NCBI RefSeq assembly: GCF_003815915.1
Contig: NZ_CP033929.1
Span: 930,001 to 994,000 of the forward strand
From: Chryseobacterium indoltheticum
GTDB taxonomy: Bacteria > Bacteroidota > Bacteroidia > Flavobacteriales > Weeksellaceae
Length of the DNA stretch: 64,000 bases
Direction of reading: 5' to 3'
A program made the translations under genes and the position numbers. The notes under the pieces are model-generated. The model ran no database searches. It saw only the letters and a list, made by a program, of their open reading frames with translations, and was not told the DNA's origin. Below are positions 1 through 8,365 of this stretch, in pieces (the first letter of the stretch is position 1; each line of letters begins with the position of its first letter).

Positions 1-1349
1 GTGGCTGCAGCCGGAATAGGATCTGCATAATTAGCCAACCCATAATTTTGTGTTAAACACAATTCAGGGTTTTTGATATGCCATTCGAATTCATCTCTGA
101 AATGACGAATAGCCGCAGCAACAGGCCAAGCTGCCGCATCTCCAAGCGGACAAATGGTATTTCCTTCAATTTTTCTCTGGATATCCCAAAGCAAATCGAT
201 GTCTTCCATTTTTCCTTCTCCTTTCTCAATTTTTTTCAAAATTTTGTACATCCATCCCGTTCCTTCACGACAAGGAGTACATTGTCCGCAACTTTCGTGA
301 TTATAAAATCTCGCCAAAGTCATGGTATGTTCTACGACGCACTGATCTTCATCCAAAACAATAAATCCTCCTGAACCCATCATTGTTCCGGTAGCAAAAC
401 CACCGTCAGCAAGAGATTCATAATTCATATATCTTGGTTCACCGTTTACCGTTTTCAATAATAAATTTGCCGGCACAATAGGAACCGAACTTCCTCCAGG
501 AATACAAGCTTTCAGCTTTTTACCATTTGGGATCCCACCACAATATTCATCAGAATAAATAAATTCTTCAACCGTGATGGTCATATCGATTTCATAAACT
601 CCTGGCTTATTGATGTTCCCACAAGCAGAAATTAATTTTGTACCAGTTGATCTTCCAACACCAATTTTAGCATATTCTGCACCGGTAATATCGATAATCG
701 GAACGATTGCTGCGATAGATTCAACGTTATTTACAACCGTTGGTCTTTCCCAAAGTCCTTTTACAGCAGGGAAAGGCGGTTTTAATCTTGGGTTTCCTCT
801 TTTTCCTTCAAGAGATTCAAGTAAAGCAGTTTCTTCGCCACAGATATAAGCTCCGCCACCTCTTTGAACATAAATTTCACAATCGAAACCTGATCCTAAG
901 ATGTTTTTACCTAAAAATCCTGCAGCTTTAGCTTCTTCAATCGCTTCTTCCAAAATATCCGGAATCCAAGAATATTCTCCACGGATGTAGATATAAGAAA
1001 CGTTTGAACCTAAAACGAAAGATGAAATCAACATTCCCTCAATCAAAAGATGAGGAAGAAATTCCATCAGATATCTGTCTTTGAAAGTTCCCGGTTCAGA
1101 TTCATCTGCATTCACTACCAAGTGTCTTGGTACACCTTCCGGTTTTGCCAGAAAGCTCCACTTCATTCCCGTCGGGAAACCTGCACCACCACGACCACGA
1201 AGACCTGAAACCTTTACTTCTTCAAGAATTTCTTCGGGAGTCATTTTAAAGGCTTTTTCTGCTGCTCCGTAACCTCCTTGTTTGCGATAAGTTTCGAAGT
1301 AACGTATTCCTTCTACGTGTGCGTCTTTAAGTAAAAGTTTTTTACTCAT
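1..1349 (-). CDS. nuoF: NADH-quinone oxidoreductase subunit F (partial, C-terminus off left edge)
   Basis: This is the NADH- and FMN-binding subunit of respiratory complex I, acting on the cytoplasmic arm and passing electrons from NADH to the iron-sulfur chain. The frame is open to base 1, so about 449 codons are visible and only the last residues are missing. Seen: the glycine-rich RGRGGAGFPTG loop at residues 51-61, NADESEPGTFKDR shortly after, the SCGQCTPCREG cysteine cluster near residue 355 and a further cysteine in NTICPLGD near residue 400. Together these are the four ligands of the N3 4Fe-4S cluster. The start is the ATG that begins MSKKLLLKDA. It is the sixth gene of a leftward nuoABCDEF run. 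The 101-base spacer before it contains exact 7-base repeats. Confidence 0.97.
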   Translation of the reverse strand, partial: MSKKLLLKDAHVEGIRYFETYRKQGGYGAAEKAFKMTPEEILEEVKVSGLRGRGGAGFPTGMKWSFLAKPEGVPRHLVVNADESEPGTFKDRYLMEFLPHLLIEGMLISSFVLGSNVSYIYIRGEYSWIPDILEEAIEEAKAAGFLGKNILGSGFDCEIYVQRGGGAYICGEETALLESLEGKRGNPRLKPPFPAVKGLWERPTVVNNVESIAAIVPIIDITGAEYAKIGVGRSTGTKLISACGNINKPGVYEIDMTITVEEFIYSDEYCGGIPNGKKLKACIPGGSSVPIVPANLLLKTVNGEPRYMNYESLADGGFATGTMMGSGGFIVLDEDQCVVEHTMTLARFYNHESCGQCTPCREGTGWMYKILKKIEKGEGKMEDIDLLWDIQRKIEGNTICPLGDAAAWPVAAAIRHFRDEFEWHIKNPELCLTQNYGLANYADPIPAAA

Positions 1350-1450
1350 TTTTATTTGCTTATTGCAATTAGCTTTTGGCTTTTTGCATTAATTATTATT
1401 AAACGTTAAGTGAATAATTTAAAATCTAAAATGTAGAATCTAAAATTATA
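1350..1450. repeat. Heptad-periodic spacer between nuoE and nuoF
   Basis: The dinucleotide GC occurs at 1358, 1365, 1372, 1379 and 1386, exactly every seven bases, directly upstream of the nuoF start. Near 1424-1451 the units ATCTAAA, ATGTAGA, ATCTAAA follow one another, again with period seven. No gene or clear terminator is seen. Confidence 0.75.
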
Positions 1451-1960
1451 TTAGTCTAAAGCAACTTGTCCTTCTCTGCAAAGCTCAAGGATTTCGTCTA
1501 CTTTTTCTATCGTTAAATTTTCGTGATAAAATTTTCCTAACTGCAGCATTGGTGCGTATCCGCAAGCTCCAAGACATTCAGCAGGTTTTAGAGTAAACAT
1601 ACCATCTTCGGTAGTCTGCCCGTCTTTTATATTTAATTTTGTTCTGATATGATCCAGAATTTTTTCGCTTCCACGAACCATACAAGGTCCGGTTCTACAA
1701 ACTTCCAAAACATATTTACCCACCGGTTTCATATTAAACATCGTATAAAAAGTAGCTACTTCGTATACTTCAATTGGTTTAATACTCAATAATTCAGCAA
1801 CATAATCCATCACAGGAACGTCTAACCATCCTCCAAATTCTTTCTGCGCTAAATGTAAAACAGGAAGAAGGGCAGACTTTTGTCTTCCTTCAGGATATCT
1901 TGCGATAATTTTATGTACCTGTTCTAAACTTTCCGGTTTAAAAGCTATTGTTTCGCTCAT
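1451..1960 (-). CDS. nuoE: NADH-quinone oxidoreductase subunit E
   Basis: This is the thioredoxin-fold 2Fe-2S subunit of the complex I NADH dehydrogenase module, and it partners with NuoF. The 169-residue protein has the helical N-terminus followed by the cysteine pairs CRTGPC and CLGACG that bind cluster N1a. I chose the start at MSETIAFKPE (base 1960) because the upstream in-frame ATG at 1984 lies inside an AGA-based heptad repeat and would add eight non-conserved residues. It sits between nuoD and nuoF in the usual order. Confidence 0.96.
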   Translation of the reverse strand: MSETIAFKPESLEQVHKIIARYPEGRQKSALLPVLHLAQKEFGGWLDVPVMDYVAELLSIKPIEVYEVATFYTMFNMKPVGKYVLEVCRTGPCMVRGSEKILDHIRTKLNIKDGQTTEDGMFTLKPAECLGACGYAPMLQLGKFYHENLTIEKVDEILELCREGQVALD

Positions 1961-2086
1961 TTTATTATGTAGATTAAAGAACAAAGAACCAAGAAAAAAG
2001 ACTTTTTGATTCGTATTCTAAATTCAATTTTATTTAATTTGAAGAAAGTCTTTCGTCTTTCTTCTTTTATCTTTTTGTCTAATATA
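1961..2086. repeat. Inverted heptad repeats between nuoD and nuoE
   Basis: AGA occurs at 1971, 1978, 1985, 1992 and 1999, and TCT occurs at 2049, 2056, 2063 and 2070. Both sets have an exact 7-base period. The two arrays are complementary in composition, so the transcript could fold into a long irregular hairpin between the nuoD stop and the nuoE start. Confidence 0.75.
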
Positions 2087-3310
2087 TTATGCGTCTAATT
2101 CTCCCGCAATTACATTCATACTACACATCGTAACGATGGCATCTGAAATTACAGAACCTGTGATCATCTCAGGATATGCTTGGTAGTAGATAAAACATGG
2201 TCTTCTGAAGTGAAGTCTGTAAGGGCTTCTTCCGCCATCACTTACCAAATAGAAACCTAATTCACCGTTTCCGCCTTCTACAGCGTGATAAACTTCTCCT
2301 TTAGGAACATCTGTTTCGCCCATTACAATTTTGAAATGGTAAATCAATGCTTCCATTTTTTTGTAAACATCAGCTTTTTCAGGAAGATAGAATTCTGGAA
2401 CATCTGCATGGAAAGGTCCTTCCGGCAAATTGTCATAAGCTTGGTTGATAATTTTAAGAGATTCCCAAACCTCCTGCTGACGAACCATGAAACGGTCATA
2501 CGTATCACCTGAAGTTCCCACAGGAATGATAAAATCGAAATCTTCATAAGAAGAATAAGGCTCTGCAACTCTTAAATCATAATCTACACCTGTTGCACGT
2601 AAATTCGGACCTGTAAAACCATAGCTTAAAGCTCTTTCTGCTGAAATTGCTCCTGCACCAATCGTTCTGTCCATAAATATTCTGTTTCTCTCCAACAGAT
2701 TACAGAATTCCTGGAATCTAGCAGGGAAAGTTTTTAAGAAATCTTTCAGCAACTCATGGAATTTTGGAGTGAAATCTCTTTCAAAACCTCCAATTCTTCC
2801 CATATTGGTTGTCATTCTTGCTCCACAAATCTGCTCGTACATATCGTAAATACGCTCTCTTTCGATGAACATATAGGTAAGACCTGTAATTGCACCTGCA
2901 TCCATACCGGTTACCCCGTTACAAATCAAGTGATCACCAATTCTTGCCAATTCCATTAAGATTACACGCATATAATCTACACGTTTAGGAACTTTTACAC
3001 CAATCAGTTTTTCTACTGTCATGTGCCATCCTATATTGTTGATAGGAGCAGAACAATAGTTCATACGGTCAGTAAGCGTAGTAATTTGAGCATAATTTCT
3101 TCTCTCAGAAATCTTTTCAAAAGCTCTGTGGATATAACCAACGGTTTGCTCTGCATGCAGAATTCTTTCACCGTCCATTGTAAGAACGTTTTGGAAGATT
3201 CCGTGCGTTGCAGGGTGAGTAGGTCCCAAATTCAGGGTGTATAATTGCCCGTCGATTTGTTCGTTACTGTTGTGCTGGTTAAGTATATTAGATAATGAGT
3301 TGTCTTTCAT
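2087..3310 (-). CDS. nuoD: NADH-quinone oxidoreductase subunit D
   Basis: This 49 kDa-type subunit of complex I forms the quinone-binding pocket together with NuoB. The 407-residue length fits the stand-alone NuoD family. Seen: the N-terminal GPTHPATHGIF loop that lines the quinone cavity (about residues 29-39), the nickel-hydrogenase-like core with GRIGGFERDF, and the C-terminal segment ending SVISDAIVTMCSMNVIAGELD. The nuoC stop lies 62 bases upstream, and that spacer is made almost entirely of 7-base units. Confidence 0.97.
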   Translation of the reverse strand: MKDNSLSNILNQHNSNEQIDGQLYTLNLGPTHPATHGIFQNVLTMDGERILHAEQTVGYIHRAFEKISERRNYAQITTLTDRMNYCSAPINNIGWHMTVEKLIGVKVPKRVDYMRVILMELARIGDHLICNGVTGMDAGAITGLTYMFIERERIYDMYEQICGARMTTNMGRIGGFERDFTPKFHELLKDFLKTFPARFQEFCNLLERNRIFMDRTIGAGAISAERALSYGFTGPNLRATGVDYDLRVAEPYSSYEDFDFIIPVGTSGDTYDRFMVRQQEVWESLKIINQAYDNLPEGPFHADVPEFYLPEKADVYKKMEALIYHFKIVMGETDVPKGEVYHAVEGGNGELGFYLVSDGGRSPYRLHFRRPCFIYYQAYPEMITGSVISDAIVTMCSMNVIAGELDA

Positions 3311-3372
3311 AATAATTGCTTTTAGCTATTTGCTTCTGGCTATTGGCTAAATGCCATTCGCCATAAGCTATA
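3311..3372. repeat. Eight-unit heptad repeat between nuoC and nuoD
   Basis: The dinucleotide GC falls at 3318, 3325, 3332, 3339, 3346, 3353, 3360 and 3367: eight in a row at exactly seven-base spacing, with AT-rich bases between. The array fills the whole spacer between the nuoC stop and the nuoD start. Confidence 0.85.
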
Positions 3373-3867
3373 CTATCTACCAAACATGCTGTCGTTCTTA
3401 TCTGTTCTGGTACCATCTTCCAAACGGTATTCTTTCAGCATTGGGTGATAACCAAGATCTTCCATGTTCAGGATTGGCCTTAAATCAGGATGTCCTTTAA
3501 ATTTAATACCGTAGAAATCAAAAGTTTCTCTTTCCATCCAGTTGGCTCCAGCATAAAGTTCTGTCAAAGAATCTACTTCAATATTTTCTCTCGACATGAA
3601 AGCTTTTATACGGATTCTGAAATTCGTCATCATATTTTGTAAATGATAGATAACGCCGATTTCCTTATCCGGGAATTCTGGGTAATGGATTCCACAAACA
3701 TCAGTAAGGAAATTAATTTCCAATGATGAATCTTTAAGATAATGAATTACTTTTTTGATGTCCTCTTTTTTAATCTCAATAGTCAGCATTCCATAAGGCT
3801 CTGAGCTTGAAATTACAGATTCCGGAAACTCTCTCGTTATCGCTTCTAATACAAATTCGTTCGTCAT
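3373..3867 (-). CDS. nuoC: NADH-quinone oxidoreductase subunit C
   Basis: This is the 30 kDa-type subunit linking the dehydrogenase and quinone modules of complex I. The 164-residue protein ends with the family signature: FDFYGIKFKGHPDLRPIL followed by GYHPMLKEYRLE. It is a separate gene, not the NuoCD fusion of enterobacteria. It starts 11 bases after the nuoB stop, which suggests coupled translation. Confidence 0.96.
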   Translation of the reverse strand: MTNEFVLEAITREFPESVISSSEPYGMLTIEIKKEDIKKVIHYLKDSSLEINFLTDVCGIHYPEFPDKEIGVIYHLQNMMTNFRIRIKAFMSRENIEVDSLTELYAGANWMERETFDFYGIKFKGHPDLRPILNMEDLGYHPMLKEYRLEDGTRTDKNDSMFGR

Positions 3868-3878
3868 TTCCGTATCAA

Positions 3879-4439
3879 TTAATTGCTAATATTATAAGAA
3901 TCAAGCAATGCTTGGTATTCCGGCATATCTCTTCTTCTGATGCTTTCGCTTTCTGCTAAAGCCTGAACCTGCATTACACCTTCAATAATCTGCTCTGGTC
4001 TTGGAGGGCAACCAGGAACGTAAACGTCTACCGGAATGATTTTATCGATTCCCTGCAAAACTGAGTACGTATCAAAAATACCTCCACTTGAAGCACAAGC
4101 TCCAACAGCAACCACCCATTTCGGTTCTGCCATTTGGGTGTATACTTCTTTTAGAACAGGACCTAATTTTTTTGAAATAGTTCCACAAACCATCAACATA
4201 TCTGCCTGTCTTGGTGAGAAAGAGTTTCTTTCCATACCAAATCTGGATGCATCATACGTTGGGTTAAGAGTAGCCATGAACTCGATACCGCAACAAGAAG
4301 TAGCAAAAGGTAAAGGCCAAAGTGAAAACTTTCTAGCCATACCGATGACACTACTCAGTTTCGTTGCAAAAAATCCTTCTCCTTCAAATCCTTCCGGAGC
4401 CGGTGCATCTGTTCTTATAATTGGTTTTTGATCTGACAT
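3879..4439 (-). CDS. nuoB: NADH-quinone oxidoreductase subunit B
   Basis: NuoB carries cluster N2, the last iron-sulfur centre before quinone. The 186-residue protein shows the tandem cysteines in FATSCCGIEFM (about residues 46-56), a cysteine in VGACASSGG and the last in VPGCPPRPE, giving the four N2 ligands. It lies between nuoA and nuoC. The 103-base gap to nuoA holds AT-rich sequence with repeated GATTTTAA but no obvious gene. Confidence 0.97.
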   Translation of the reverse strand: MSDQKPIIRTDAPAPEGFEGEGFFATKLSSVIGMARKFSLWPLPFATSCCGIEFMATLNPTYDASRFGMERNSFSPRQADMLMVCGTISKKLGPVLKEVYTQMAEPKWVVAVGACASSGGIFDTYSVLQGIDKIIPVDVYVPGCPPRPEQIIEGVMQVQALAESESIRRRDMPEYQALLDSYNISN

Positions 4440-4542
4440 TTTGTTGATTTTAAGATTTTAATTTAGATTCTAAATCGTTGCTAATGTTAACTTTGATTTA
4501 ATTGACGTGATCTAAACTTCTTATTTAAAATTATAATTGAAT

Positions 4543-4914
4543 TTATTTATCCCAGTCTAGCGCACCACGTTTCCAAACATAGAAAAATGCAAGGAAGAAG
4601 ATGGCAACGAATGTCAGCACTGCAAAGAACCCTTCAAGACCAAATTCTCTGAAGTTTACAGCGTACGGATAAAAAAATACGATTTCGATATCGAATAATA
4701 CAAACAATATTGCAGTTAAGAAATACTTGATCGAAAATGGTGTTCTTGCGTTTCCTTCAACAGGCACACCGCATTCCCAACTTTGATTTTTCACAGAATT
4801 TCCTTTTTTCTGCTTTGGTCCCAGGAAATGAGCTCCAAGCAAAGAAATGGCTACAAAACCTATTGCAACACCAGCTTGTATAAGGATCGGAATATAACTT
4901 TCAGGTAAATTCAT
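4543..4914 (-). CDS. nuoA: NADH-quinone oxidoreductase subunit A
   Basis: This small membrane subunit of complex I forms part of the junction between the peripheral and membrane arms. The 123 residues hold three predicted membrane helices (about 10-30, 63-83 and 92-113). The conserved loop QSWECGVPVEG contains the cysteine of the quinone-site loop. It is the first gene of the leftward nuo operon, and a TAAATTTG -7 element lies 24 bases upstream. Confidence 0.96.
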   Translation of the reverse strand: MNLPESYIPILIQAGVAIGFVAISLLGAHFLGPKQKKGNSVKNQSWECGVPVEGNARTPFSIKYFLTAILFVLFDIEIVFFYPYAVNFREFGLEGFFAVLTFVAIFFLAFFYVWKRGALDWDK

Positions 4915-4937
4915 TTTTACATTATTATCTCAAGTTG

Positions 4938-4945
4938 CAAATTTA
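4938..4945 (-). promoter_or_regulatory. Probable -7 element of the nuo operon
   Basis: On the minus strand this reads TAAATTTG, matching the Bacteroidota TAnnTTTG consensus. It would give a leader of roughly 15-20 bases before the nuoA ATG. A clear TTTG box at -33 is not seen. Confidence 0.5.
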
Positions 4946-5034
4946 GGCAATAAACAATAAAGCATGAAATTAATCAACTTAAAAGTCTGATGAAAATAGA
5001 GAAAACCGATAATTTAGAATCAATAAAAATAGTG

Positions 5035-5211
5035 TTATTTCTTTATTTTTTTAAGGACAGTAAGCGCCATAAATGAAATATAGCCAAAAAGTATACTTGC
5101 ATAAACAATATTTACAAGCGTATTCATTCTGTCGTCAGCTAAAGCAAAGAAGATATTATACACAGCGAAACCTGCAATAAGAATAGCGAAAATGATAAGG
5201 TGTGGCTTCAT
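5035..5211 (-). CDS. Small membrane protein, 58 residues
   Basis: This short reading frame starts with MKPHLIIFAILIAGFAVYN and ends with VLKKIKK. It has two hydrophobic segments (about residues 4-25 and 35-53) joined by a short loop with Asp-Asp-Arg, and a positively charged tail, so it should be a two-helix inner-membrane protein. It begins 9 bases after the stop of the GNAT-like gene on the same strand, so the two are probably co-transcribed. I do not recognise a family and infer no function. Confidence 0.7.
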   Translation of the reverse strand: MKPHLIIFAILIAGFAVYNIFFALADDRMNTLVNIVYASILFGYISFMALTVLKKIKK

Positions 5212-5220
5212 ATTATCATA

Positions 5221-6345
5221 TTAGAATTTTAAAGAATACGTTCTTCTTCTTTTATGATTTACAGGATTGTAATCCTGCCAAAGAACCTGCACACTTTTGT
5301 TTTCTTCCAATTCAGGATTGGTTTCCGCAAAATCGATCCCCATATTGTTGAATCGTACGAAGATTTCTTTGAAAATAATAGCCGTTACACCACGTCTTTG
5401 ATATTCGGGATGAATTCCGATCAGATAAAAATTGGCGCGGTCGTTTTTTTTCTGAGCCTGCAAAAAATGCCACCATCCGAAAGGAAAAAGTTTTCCTTTT
5501 GATTTTTGTAAAGCTTTGGAATAAGAAGGCATCGTAACTGCAAAAGAAACCAACTCATCATGCTCATCAACTACGCAGATTACGTAGTTTTTAGCAATCA
5601 TCGGGAAGAATTTTTCTTTGTATGTCTTGATTTGTTCTTCAGAAATAGGAGTATAGGTAGAAAGATGTTTGTAAGTCTCGTCAAGCAGCTTAAACATTGG
5701 TTTTACGTAAGGTAAAATCTCCTCTTTGCTTTTAAAATCTAAAACTCTTAAATTATATTTTTCAGCAATCAGTGAACTGAATTTTTCTACTTTTGGAGGA
5801 AGTATTTTAGGAAAGTTCATTTCAAACTCTACCCATTCTTTTTCTTTTACAAGCCCAAGGTTTTCAATGTGTTTTGAGTAATATTCGTGATTGTAAATTC
5901 CAATCATTGTAGCGATTTTCTCAAATCCGAACGTAAGCATTCCTGCTTTGTCGAGATTGGTAAAACCCATTGGTCCCTCGATATTGTCGATCTGATGTTC
6001 TTTAGCATAATTAATAGCTGTGTCAATTAATGCTTTAGAAACTTCTGTATCATCAATAAAATCAATCCAGCCGAAACGGACCTTTTTTATACTAAGTTCT
6101 TTTTCTTCTTTACGATTGATGATTACTGCAATTCTGCCGACTATTTTACTGTCTTTCCATGCCAAAAACTGCTTTGCTTCAGAATATTGCAACGCAGGAT
6201 TTTCCTGAGGATTCCATACATTAATTTCATCTTTTATAAATGAAGGCACGTAATATGGGTTGTTTTTGTATAAATTCATGGGGAATTTTACAAATTGCTT
6301 TAAATCTTCGGGAGTTTTTACTTCAATAATGGAAACTTTCGACAT
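5221..6345 (-). CDS. GNAT-like N-acetyltransferase family protein
   Basis: This 374-residue soluble protein looks like a Bacteroidota family annotated as GNAT-type. The N-terminal half has an acetyltransferase-like strand pattern (FLAWKDSKIVGRIAVIIN), a central IEGPMGFTNLDKAGML segment, and a C-terminal GNAT-like fold with FYLIGIHPEYQRRGVTAIIF, whose RRGV loop resembles the acetyl-CoA pyrophosphate-binding motif. The substrate is unknown. It has its own -7 element just upstream and is followed by the 58-residue membrane protein. The fold assignment is moderately sure; the activity is not shown by the sequence. Confidence 0.75.
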   Translation of the reverse strand: MSKVSIIEVKTPEDLKQFVKFPMNLYKNNPYYVPSFIKDEINVWNPQENPALQYSEAKQFLAWKDSKIVGRIAVIINRKEEKELSIKKVRFGWIDFIDDTEVSKALIDTAINYAKEHQIDNIEGPMGFTNLDKAGMLTFGFEKIATMIGIYNHEYYSKHIENLGLVKEKEWVEFEMNFPKILPPKVEKFSSLIAEKYNLRVLDFKSKEEILPYVKPMFKLLDETYKHLSTYTPISEEQIKTYKEKFFPMIAKNYVICVVDEHDELVSFAVTMPSYSKALQKSKGKLFPFGWWHFLQAQKKNDRANFYLIGIHPEYQRRGVTAIIFKEIFVRFNNMGIDFAETNPELEENKSVQVLWQDYNPVNHKRRRTYSLKF

Positions 6346-6367
6346 AGTTTTCAGGTAAATTCAACCA

Positions 6368-6375
6368 CAAATATA
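6368..6375 (-). promoter_or_regulatory. Probable -7 element of the GNAT-like gene
   Basis: The minus strand reads TATATTTG, a full match to TAnnTTTG, 23 bases upstream of the start codon. Short leaders of this kind are normal in flavobacteria. Confidence 0.5.
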
Positions 6376-6450
6376 ATTAATAAAACCTAAAACTTTGGCA
6401 CAATTTTTACATCAGTTACTAGAATTATTCTATATTAAATTTAAAATAAA

Positions 6451-7140
6451 ATGACAGGTTATTATCTTATCATAGGAATTTCGATGCTGGTAAGCTGGCT
6501 GGTTTCCTCAAGATTAAAATCTAAGTTCGAATATTATTCAAATGTACATCTCAGAAACGGAATGTCTGGTAAAGAGGTTGCCGAAAAAATGCTGAGAGAT
6601 AACAATATACATGATGTTCAGGTAATTTCGGTTCCAGGACAGTTAACCGACCATTATAATCCTGCAGATAAAACAGTGAATCTTTCTGAGGCAGTTTATA
6701 TGCAGAGAAACGCAGCTGCTGCAGCTGTTGCAGCTCACGAATGTGGCCATGCAGTACAACATGCTGTAGGATATTCTATGTTACAACTGAGATCAAAACT
6801 GGTTCCTGTGGTGAGCATAAGCTCAAACTTAATGCAGTTTGTATTGATGGGAGGTATTATTGTTATGGCAATGAGTGGTAGCAAATTGGTATTATTGATC
6901 GGAGTAATTATGTTTGCACTTACTACATTGTTTGCTTTTGTGACACTTCCGGTAGAATATGACGCAAGTAACAGAGCAATGAAGTGGTTAAAAGATACAG
7001 GAACGGTAACTTCTGAAGAATTTGTTGGCGTAAAAGACAGCCTTACGTGGGCTGCACGAACTTATTTGGTGGCAGCACTTGGTTCTTTAGCACAACTTAT
7101 ATACTTTGCTTCTCTCTTAATGGGAGGTCGACGAGATTAG
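6451..7140 (+). CDS. Membrane zinc metallopeptidase, YugP family
   Basis: This is a predicted neutral zinc protease of the inner membrane. The 229-residue protein starts with a membrane helix (residues 2-20). It carries the zinc motif HECGH (about residue 96) after an alanine-rich stretch that follows AVYMQRN, then GHAVQHAVGYSMLQLRS, two central membrane helices (about 120-170) and a C-terminal one. The third zinc ligand is probably the Glu in PVEYDASNRA, as usual for the family. Physiological substrates of YugP proteins are not known. It is a single-gene unit closed by a hairpin terminator. Confidence 0.9.
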   Translation: MTGYYLIIGISMLVSWLVSSRLKSKFEYYSNVHLRNGMSGKEVAEKMLRDNNIHDVQVISVPGQLTDHYNPADKTVNLSEAVYMQRNAAAAAVAAHECGHAVQHAVGYSMLQLRSKLVPVVSISSNLMQFVLMGGIIVMAMSGSKLVLLIGVIMFALTTLFAFVTLPVEYDASNRAMKWLKDTGTVTSEEFVGVKDSLTWAARTYLVAALGSLAQLIYFASLLMGGRRD

Positions 7141-7171
7141 ATTAGTCTTTAAATTCAAAACTTATACATAG

Positions 7172-7205
7172 CATCTCAGATAATTTCTGGGATGTTTTCT
7201 TTTTT
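7172..7205 (+). terminator. Rho-independent terminator after the zinc protease gene
   Basis: CATCTCAGA pairs with TCTGGGATG (one T-G pair) around a short loop, followed by a T-rich run. It overlaps the upstream ATG at 7192, which argues for the next gene starting at 7243. Confidence 0.75.
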
Positions 7206-7242
7206 AATACAAAGTCATTCAATTTTGATATTTTTGATTGTT

Positions 7243-8364
7243 ATGAAAAATACAAACTGGAAGATTGAATCGGCGGGTCAGCAAGCAAATGTTTTAATGA
7301 GAATTATTGCGTTATTTTGGTTTGTTACGAAGGTTTGGAGCTATAAAGCCTGGATTGCAGATCGTTTCTATCCGGTGATTCCTGCCTTCGATTTCTTTAA
7401 ATATATTCCAAGTTATTTTCATACTCTCCTGTTTGTCATCTCTTTACTTTTATTATTAATTATTTTATTTGCTAAAAAAAATCGAGGATTATTGATTTCT
7501 TTTTTCGTGATAGAATTATTCAGCTGTATGCTGGATACGGTAAGATGGCAACCTTGGGAATATATGTATTTATCTGTTTTTCTGGTTTTTATTATCAATT
7601 TTCACAGGCCAAAAAATACAATCGTATTAATGCACTTACTTTTAGTGTCAATGTATTTTTTTAGCGGACTTCATAAACTCAATCGAGGTTTTCTTTCTTC
7701 TGTCTGGATGAATACAATTCTTGAAGATTTTATTGGATTTTCTCGTGAAACAGTTTTAAAATATAAACTTTTTTTCGTCGGGCTTGTCATTCCTTTTTGC
7801 GAAATACTACTTGGAGGATTGCTTATTTTTTCTAAAAATAAAAAAAGAGTGAGCTATTTTTTAATTCTGATTCATCTAAGTATATTAATGATTTTAGGAC
7901 CTTTTGGTTTGGGATACAATTCTATAGTTTGGTTCTGGAATCTGGCGATAATCTTCATTTTACTTATTACTTATCATAAACCTTTTGAGATCAATAATAT
8001 CAAACCTTTTTTATTCAATCATTTCTATTGGTTGATTTTATGGTTTTTGATGCCGGTTTTAAGTTTTTTTGGAAGATGGTATCAATATTTTTCTTTCAAT
8101 TTATATTCCGGAAAAGGGAAGCAAATGTACATTTGTGTTTCTTCAAAAGAGAAAATGCAACCTCAGTTTGGAAACATCATCAATTATAATGGTTCACAAT
8201 CGATCAATCTTCAAAATTGGGCAATGAAAGAGATGAAATCAATGCCAATTCCTGAAATGGAAATTTATTTAAAAATAAGTGATGAAATAAAGAAAAGATA
8301 TGGAAAGAATAATGTTAAAATAATAATGTATGATTCTGAAAATCAAAAAATAATAGAGCTATAG
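7243..8364 (+). CDS. Multi-pass membrane protein, possibly HTTM-like
   Basis: This 373-residue protein starts at MKNTNWKIES; the ATG 51 bases upstream falls inside a terminator. At least eight hydrophobic segments are visible from about residue 22 to 300, followed by a polar C-terminal domain of about 80 residues. The stretch MYFFSGLHKLNRGF, with a Lys after a Ser-Gly-Leu-His, resembles the SG-K motif of HTTM/DoxX-type membrane proteins. No catalytic residues can be assigned. It is convergent with yigZ, with almost no gap. The family assignment is tentative and the function unknown. Confidence 0.75.
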   Translation: MKNTNWKIESAGQQANVLMRIIALFWFVTKVWSYKAWIADRFYPVIPAFDFFKYIPSYFHTLLFVISLLLLLIILFAKKNRGLLISFFVIELFSCMLDTVRWQPWEYMYLSVFLVFIINFHRPKNTIVLMHLLLVSMYFFSGLHKLNRGFLSSVWMNTILEDFIGFSRETVLKYKLFFVGLVIPFCEILLGGLLIFSKNKKRVSYFLILIHLSILMILGPFGLGYNSIVWFWNLAIIFILLITYHKPFEINNIKPFLFNHFYWLILWFLMPVLSFFGRWYQYFSFNLYSGKGKQMYICVSSKEKMQPQFGNIINYNGSQSINLQNWAMKEMKSMPIPEMEIYLKISDEIKKRYGKNNVKIIMYDSENQKIIEL

Positions 8365-8365
8365 A

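Noticed and set aside
1971..3372. CRISPR array in the nuo spacers
   Set aside because: Units are seven bases long and degenerate, with no spacers of 25-40 bases and no cas genes.
4036..4431. 131-codon plus-strand frame opposite nuoB
   Set aside because: It is an antisense shadow of a highly conserved gene with no independent promoter or family features.
7192..7242. Longer start for the membrane protein at 7243
   Set aside because: The upstream ATG falls inside the terminator hairpin of the previous gene, and the added residues do not form a signal peptide or helix in register with the rest.
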